This document shows, piece after piece, positions 59,705 to 64,000 of a DNA stretch of 64,000 nucleotides. Under the pieces are notes generated by a model. The model was not told the origin of the DNA, made no database searches, and saw only the letters and a list, made by a program, of their open reading frames with translations. Position 1 is the first letter of the stretch. Each line of letters opens with the position of its first letter. Origin of the DNA: Saccharopolyspora_D taberi (GTDB taxonomy: Bacteria > Actinomycetota > Actinomycetes > Mycobacteriales > Pseudonocardiaceae); the NCBI RefSeq assembly GCF_039534165.1, contig NZ_BAAAUX010000002.1:1-64000 (forward strand), in the 5' to 3' direction. Made by a program: the position numbers and the translations under genes.

Positions 59705-61300
59705 ATGCGGCTTTCGCCGTCCGCGCACGTCGACTCGTTCTGCCGGGACAACCTCCCTCCCGCCGCCCAGTGGCCCCGGTTCCGCTTCGACCTGCCCGAG
59801 CTGGACTACCCGGAACGGCTCAACTGCGCGGAATTCCTGCTCGACCACGCGATCGGCACCTGGGGGCCGGACCGGGTCTGCCTGGTCACGCCGTCCGAGC
59901 GCTGGACCTACGGCGAGCTCCGGCGCCGGGCCAACCAGGTCGCCCAGGTGCTCACCGAGGACTTCGGGCTCGTGCCCGGCAACCGGGTCCTGTTGCGCGG
60001 GCCGAACAACCCGTGGCTGGTGGCGGCCTGGCTGGGCGTGCTCAAGACCGGATGCGTCGCGGTGACCACGATGCCGTTGTTGCGCCCCAAGGAAATCCGC
60101 GCGCTCTGCGACCTCACGAAGCCGGAACTCGCGGTCTGCGACCACCGGTTCGCCGACGACCTCTCCACCGGTGCGCCGGAACTGGTGGTGCTGTCCGAAC
60201 TCGACTCGATGTGCGAGGCGAAAACCGGCGAGTTCGACGCGGTTCGCACCGCGGCCGACGACGTCGCCCTGCTCGCGCCCACTTCGGGCACGACCGGGAA
60301 ACCCAAGGCCACCATGCACTTCCACCGCGACGTGCTCGCCAACGCGGACACGTTCGCGCGGTACGTGCTGAAACCCTGCGAGGACGATGTGTTCACCGGG
60401 ACACCGCCGCTGGGCTTCACCTTCGGGCTCGGTGGCCTGGTCGTGTTCCCGATGCGCTTCGGCGCCAGCTCGTTGCTTCTGGAGAGGGCGAGCCCGGACG
60501 AGCTGGCGACCGCCGTCGCCGAGCACGGCGTGACGGTGCTGTTCACCGCGCCCACCGCGTACAAAGCGTTGCTGGCGAACGGAAAAGCTCCCGCGCTGCG
60601 CACGCTGCGGCGGTGCGTCTCGGCCGGTGAACACCTTCCGGTGGAGGTGTGGCGGGAGTTCCGCGAGCAGACTGGCCTGAAGATCATCAACGGCATCGGC
60701 GGCACCGAACTGCTGCACATCTTCATCTCCGCGGCCGACGACGACATCCGTCCCGGCGCGACCGGCAAGGCGGTCCCCGGATTCGAGGCCGTGGTGCTCG
60801 ACGACGACGGCGAACCCGTCGCCGACGGCGTCGCGGGCAGGCTCGCGGTCCGCGGCCCGACGGGGTGCCGCTACCTCGACGACCCCCGCCAGCAGGTCTA
60901 CGTGCAGCACGGCTGGAACATCACCGGCGACACCTACGTCCGCGATTCCGACGGCTACTTCTGGTACCAGGCCCGCAATGACGACATGATCGTTTCGTCC
61001 GGTTACAACATCGCGGGCCCGGAAGTCGAGAACGTCCTGCTCGCGCACCCCGACGTTGTCGACGTCGCGGTGGTCGGGGCGCCGGACGAACGGCGCGGCA
61101 CAGTGGTGAAGGCGTACGTCGTGCTCCGGCCCGGCGTGCGCGGCGACAATGCGGAGACCGCTGAACTCCAGGCGTTCGTCAAGAGCAACCTCGCGCCGTA
61201 CAAGTACCCGCGGCAGGTCGAGTACCTCGCGGAACTGCCGCGCACCAGCAACGGCAAGCTCCAGCGCTATGTGTTACGGCAACGGGCAGCCGGTCGGTAG
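59705..61300 (+). CDS. Benzoate/2-aminobenzoate-CoA ligase family (AMP-forming)
   Basis: 531 residues. AMP-binding P-loop APTSGTTGKPKA, GIGGTELLHIFISA, GDTYVRDSDGYFWYQARNDDMIVSSGYNI and C-terminal Lys in TSNGKLQRYVL. Closely resembles benzoate-CoA and 2-aminobenzoate-CoA ligases (SAHVDSFCRDNLPP at the N-terminus). Activates the aromatic acid that the fused monooxygenase then attacks. Anthranilate is the favoured substrate by context. Confidence 0.9.
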   Translation: MRLSPSAHVDSFCRDNLPPAAQWPRFRFDLPELDYPERLNCAEFLLDHAIGTWGPDRVCLVTPSERWTYGELRRRANQVAQVLTEDFGLVPGNRVLLRGPNNPWLVAAWLGVLKTGCVAVTTMPLLRPKEIRALCDLTKPELAVCDHRFADDLSTGAPELVVLSELDSMCEAKTGEFDAVRTAADDVALLAPTSGTTGKPKATMHFHRDVLANADTFARYVLKPCEDDVFTGTPPLGFTFGLGGLVVFPMRFGASSLLLERASPDELATAVAEHGVTVLFTAPTAYKALLANGKAPALRTLRRCVSAGEHLPVEVWREFREQTGLKIINGIGGTELLHIFISAADDDIRPGATGKAVPGFEAVVLDDDGEPVADGVAGRLAVRGPTGCRYLDDPRQQVYVQHGWNITGDTYVRDSDGYFWYQARNDDMIVSSGYNIAGPEVENVLLAHPDVVDVAVVGAPDERRGTVVKAYVVLRPGVRGDNAETAELQAFVKSNLAPYKYPRQVEYLAELPRTSNGKLQRYVLRQRAAGR

Positions 61301-61365
61301 AATCCACAGGGAAGGATCACGAAATCCCGGAAAGTGCCCCGAAAAGTACACAGTGGAGCGATGCG

Positions 61366-62811
61366 ATGGCGGCGAACTCGTGGCAGGTGGAGCGCAACGG
61401 ACTTGACGTCATCGATGCCGCCGAGCGCAAGGGCACCCCGCGCCAGCTGTTCTGGCCCTGGTTCGGCGCCAACGTCTCGGTGCTCGGGCTCAGCTACGGC
61501 TCGTTCGCGCTGGGCTTCGGGATCTCCTTCTGGCAGGCGCTGATCGCCGGGATCGCGGGCATCGTCGGATCGTTCCTGCTCTGCGGGTTCATCTCGCTCG
61601 CGGGCAAGCGGGGATCGGCGCCGACGATGGTGCTCAGCCGCGCGGCGTTCGGCGTGCGCGGCAACCGGCTGCCCGCGCTCGTGTCCTGGGTGCTCACGGT
61701 GGGCTGGGAAACCGTGCTGGCGATCCTGGCGACGCTGGCCACCGCGACCGTGTTCGGCCAGCTCGGCCTCGGCGGCGGCACCGCGACGAAGCTCGTCGCG
61801 CTGTTCGTGGTCGCCGCGCTGGTCATCACCGGCGGAGTCATGGGGTTCGACCTCATCATGCGGATGCAGGCGGTCATCACCGTCGTGACGGCGGCCCTGA
61901 CCGCCTGCTACATCGGCTTCGCCGCGCAGCGCGTCGACTGGCAGGCGGTCGCGGCCATCCCGCCCGGATCGGCGCAGAACGTGCTGGGCGCCGCGGTGTT
62001 CCTGGTGACCGGGTTCGGGCTCGGCTGGGTCAACGCCGCCGCCGACTACTCCCGCTACCTGCCCAGGACCTCGTCCGGCCGGGCGGTGGTGGGCTGGACG
62101 GTGCTGGGGGCCTCGCTGGCGCCGGTCGTGCTGCTGGTCTCCGGACTGCTGCTGGCGGGCTCGTCGCCCGAGCTCGACGACGCCGTCGCGGCCGACCCGA
62201 TCGGCGCGCTGGCCGCGGTGCTGCCCACCTGGTTCCTGGTCCCGTTCGTGGCGGTCGCGGTGCTGGGCCTGGTCGGCGGCGCGGTGCTGGACATCTACTC
62301 GTCCGGGCTCGCGCTGCTGGCCGCGGGCGTGCGGGTGCCGCGCCCGGTCGCGGCGCTGGCCGACGGTGTGATCATGGTCGCGGGCACGGTCGCTGTCGTG
62401 TTCTTCGCGGGTGACTTCCTCGCGCAGTTCCAGGGTTTCCTGACCACGCTGGGAGTTCCGGTCGCCGCGTGGTGCGGCATCGTGCTGGCCGACATCGCCC
62501 TGCGCCGCCGCGACTACGCCGAGGCCGACCTGCACAGCCGTTCCGGCCGCTACGGCGACGTGCGGCTGCTGCCCGTCGCGGTCCTGGTCGCGGCCACCGC
62601 GCTCGGCTGGGGTCTGGTGACCAACACCGCCGCCGGGTGGCTGGGCTGGCAGGGCTACCTGCTCGGCCCGCTGGGGCTGGAGGACTGGGCGAGCGCGAAC
62701 CCGGGGGTGCTGGTCGCCCTGGTCCTCGGCTTCGCCGCGACCTTCGCCTTCGCCCGCTCCGCGGTTCGGGCGCAGGAGGCCGAACCGTCCACTGTGGGCG
62801 TTTCGGGCTGA
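61366..62811 (+). CDS. NCS1-family nucleobase/cytosine permease-like transporter
   Basis: 481 residues, 12 helices. FWPWFGANVSVLGLSYGSFALGF at helix 1, then GKRGSAPTMVLSRAAFG and NAAADYSRYLP are NCS1 signatures. Typical substrates are cytosine, allantoin, hydantoins or thiamine precursors. 65 bases after the CoA ligase; could be co-transcribed, but the substrate is unknown. Confidence 0.9.
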   Translation: MAANSWQVERNGLDVIDAAERKGTPRQLFWPWFGANVSVLGLSYGSFALGFGISFWQALIAGIAGIVGSFLLCGFISLAGKRGSAPTMVLSRAAFGVRGNRLPALVSWVLTVGWETVLAILATLATATVFGQLGLGGGTATKLVALFVVAALVITGGVMGFDLIMRMQAVITVVTAALTACYIGFAAQRVDWQAVAAIPPGSAQNVLGAAVFLVTGFGLGWVNAAADYSRYLPRTSSGRAVVGWTVLGASLAPVVLLVSGLLLAGSSPELDDAVAADPIGALAAVLPTWFLVPFVAVAVLGLVGGAVLDIYSSGLALLAAGVRVPRPVAALADGVIMVAGTVAVVFFAGDFLAQFQGFLTTLGVPVAAWCGIVLADIALRRRDYAEADLHSRSGRYGDVRLLPVAVLVAATALGWGLVTNTAAGWLGWQGYLLGPLGLEDWASANPGVLVALVLGFAATFAFARSAVRAQEAEPSTVGVSG

Positions 62812-62874
62812 CGTTTGCCGCGCCCCGGGACCGGGCACGCCTGTGGGCGTCCGGACCTGGCGAGGAGGTGCGTC

Positions 62875-63432
62875 ATGGATCTGAGCGGACGCAAGGTCGC
62901 GTTCCTGGTCGCGACCGCGGGCGTCGAGCAGGTGGAGCTGACCGAGCCGTGGAAGGCGGTGCGCGACGCGGGCGCGAGCCCGGAGCTGGTCTCCCAGCGG
63001 GCCGGTTCGATCCAGGCGTTCCACCACCTGGACAAGGCCGACCGGTTCGAGGTCGACCGGGTGGTCGCCGACGTCAGCGCCGAGGACTACGACGCGCTGG
63101 TGCTGCCCGGCGGCGTGGCCAACCCGGACGCCCTGCGGCAGGACCCGGCCGCGGTGCGCTTCACGAGCGAGTTCTTCGCCCGGGGCAAACCGGTCGCGGC
63201 GATCTGCCACGCGGCGTGGCTGCTGGTCGAGGCCGATGTGGTCCGGGGCCGCAGGCTGACCTCCTACCCGAGCGTGGCGACCGACCTGCGCAACGCCGGT
63301 GCGGAGTGGGTCGACGAAGAGGTCGTGGTCGACTCCGGGCTGGTGACCAGCAGGAGACCGGGTGACCTGCCGGCGTTCTGCGCGAGGACCGTCGAGGAGA
63401 TCGCTTCTGCGGTGGCGCGCAGCAGCGGGTGA
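62875..63432 (+). CDS. DJ-1/PfpI-family protein (deglycase/protease-like)
   Basis: 185 residues from the ATG at 62875 (GAGGAGGT upstream). Catalytic Glu in VELTEP, nucleophilic Cys in AAICHAAWLL with the elbow, His following. Repairs glycated proteins or acts as stress chaperone/peptidase, by family. Confidence 0.9.
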   Translation: MDLSGRKVAFLVATAGVEQVELTEPWKAVRDAGASPELVSQRAGSIQAFHHLDKADRFEVDRVVADVSAEDYDALVLPGGVANPDALRQDPAAVRFTSEFFARGKPVAAICHAAWLLVEADVVRGRRLTSYPSVATDLRNAGAEWVDEEVVVDSGLVTSRRPGDLPAFCARTVEEIASAVARSSG

Positions 63433-63498
63433 GCCGTTCACCGGGGATGATCTCGCGCAGTAGTGGTTCTGCCCGGCTTGATCGATCACCCGGGTGCA

Positions 63499-63513
63499 GA
63501 TCGAACTTCGATC
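63499..63513. promoter_or_regulatory. Palindrome upstream of the dipeptidase gene
   Basis: GATCGAACTTCGATC, perfect 7-bp arms around one base, in the 137-bp gap before the dipeptidase; a TAGCGT (-10-like) follows at 63529-63534. Confidence 0.4.
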
Positions 63514-63569
63514 GTGGGTGGGACGAGATAGCGTCGTGCCGGACCCTGTGCGACGAGTAAGGAGCCGGT

Positions 63570-64000
63570 GTGGCGACAGACGAGGCCCTGACGCGGGCGA
63601 CGGAACTGCTGGGGCGCACTCCGCTGATCGACGGGCACAACGATCTCCCGTGGGCGCTGCGCGAGAGCGCGGGCGCGGATCACGCGCGGGTGAACCCGGG
63701 GCCGCGGGACCTCCGCACCGAACAGCCCGACCTGCACACCGACCTGGTGAAGCTGCGCCGCGGGCGGGTCGGCGGCCAGTTCTGGTCGGTCTACGTTCCG
63801 TGCGGACTGCGGGGGCACGCGGCGGTCACCGCTGTGCTGGAGCAGGTCGAACTCGTCCACGAACTGGCCTCCCGGTATCCCGGTGACCTGGCCATCGCGC
63901 GGACGGCGGACGAAGCCGAGAAGGCGTTCGCGGCGGGCAAGGTCGCCTCGCTGCTCGGCGCCGAGGGCGGGCACAGCATCGCCGAGTCGCTCGGGGTGTT
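63570..64000 (+). CDS. Membrane dipeptidase, peptidase M19 family (cut by window end)
   Basis: First 143 residues only. GTG start with AAGGAG upstream. LIDGHNDLPWALR carries the first zinc ligands (HxD), GGQFWSVYVPC the second strand, and LGAEGGHSIAESLG the bridging Glu region. Hydrolyses dipeptides, possibly D-containing. The rest lies outside. Confidence 0.9.
   Translation, partial: MATDEALTRATELLGRTPLIDGHNDLPWALRESAGADHARVNPGPRDLRTEQPDLHTDLVKLRRGRVGGQFWSVYVPCGLRGHAAVTAVLEQVELVHELASRYPGDLAIARTADEAEKAFAAGKVASLLGAEGGHSIAESLGV

Overview
The window is very GC-rich (about 70% by eye) chromosomal DNA, densely packed with genes carrying strong Shine-Dalgarno sites and many GTG starts. Ser/Thr kinases, a PF04672-type methyltransferase, PPOX oxidoreductases, HutC-type GntR regulators, an IdeR iron box and a DrrAB-like exporter point to an actinomycete, probably Pseudonocardiales (Saccharopolyspora-like). 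The family call is inference; no rRNA or tRNA is present to anchor it. Layout. 1-6.4 kb: a kinase cut by the left edge, a methyltransferase, an intact IS5-family element inserted exactly at the stop codon of a short-form NAD-glutamate dehydrogenase, then that dehydrogenase. 6.46-10.96 kb: a small degenerate integrative element between perfect 35-bp direct repeats. It holds a predicted SCP1.201/DddA-like DNA cytidine deaminase toxin with an Imm1-like immunity gene, several tiny orphan genes, a GntR/UTRA repressor with a candidate operator, and only the C-terminal end of a tyrosine integrase. 11.0-15.3 kb: an operon of an MHS-type transporter, response regulator, sensor kinase and orphan TAXI-type binding lipoprotein. 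15.3-19.7 kb: MFS exporter, MarR-type repressor and divergent DrrAB-like ABC exporter around a perfect operator palindrome. 19.7-27.8 kb: chitin-active LPMO, alcohol dehydrogenase, an aromatic hydroxylase/MBL operon with a MarR regulator and duplicated operator, a PIG-L deacetylase, and an iron-regulated siderophore reductase plus binding protein. 27.9-32.4 kb: hydantoinase A/B pair and an exo/endonuclease-fold enzyme. 32.4-43.9 kb: LysR with DMT exporter, Lrp with a fused indolepyruvate oxidoreductase, a Cys-rich mini-protein, PPOX enzyme, ArsR with MFS, a polyproline cell-wall hydrolase without a signal peptide, a lipoprotein and an alpha/beta hydrolase. 43.9-48.8 kb: transporter plus SfnG-like and DszC/SfnB-like flavoenzymes, probably for organosulfur scavenging, and an unusual SDR. 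The most coherent system is at 48.8-61.3 kb: tryptophan 2,3-dioxygenase with an amidohydrolase, a PaaX-type regulator, RidA, SDR, a fused flavin monooxygenase/old-yellow-enzyme of the 2-aminobenzoyl-CoA type, acyl-CoA dehydrogenase, enoyl-CoA hydratase and a benzoate/2-aminobenzoate-CoA ligase. Together these suggest tryptophan to anthranilate to CoA-dependent ring degradation. A shared 10-bp motif, TGAC(G/T)G(C/T)CGT, occurs at three promoter regions there, which supports co-regulation. The window ends with an NCS1 permease, a DJ-1/PfpI protein and the start of an M19 dipeptidase.
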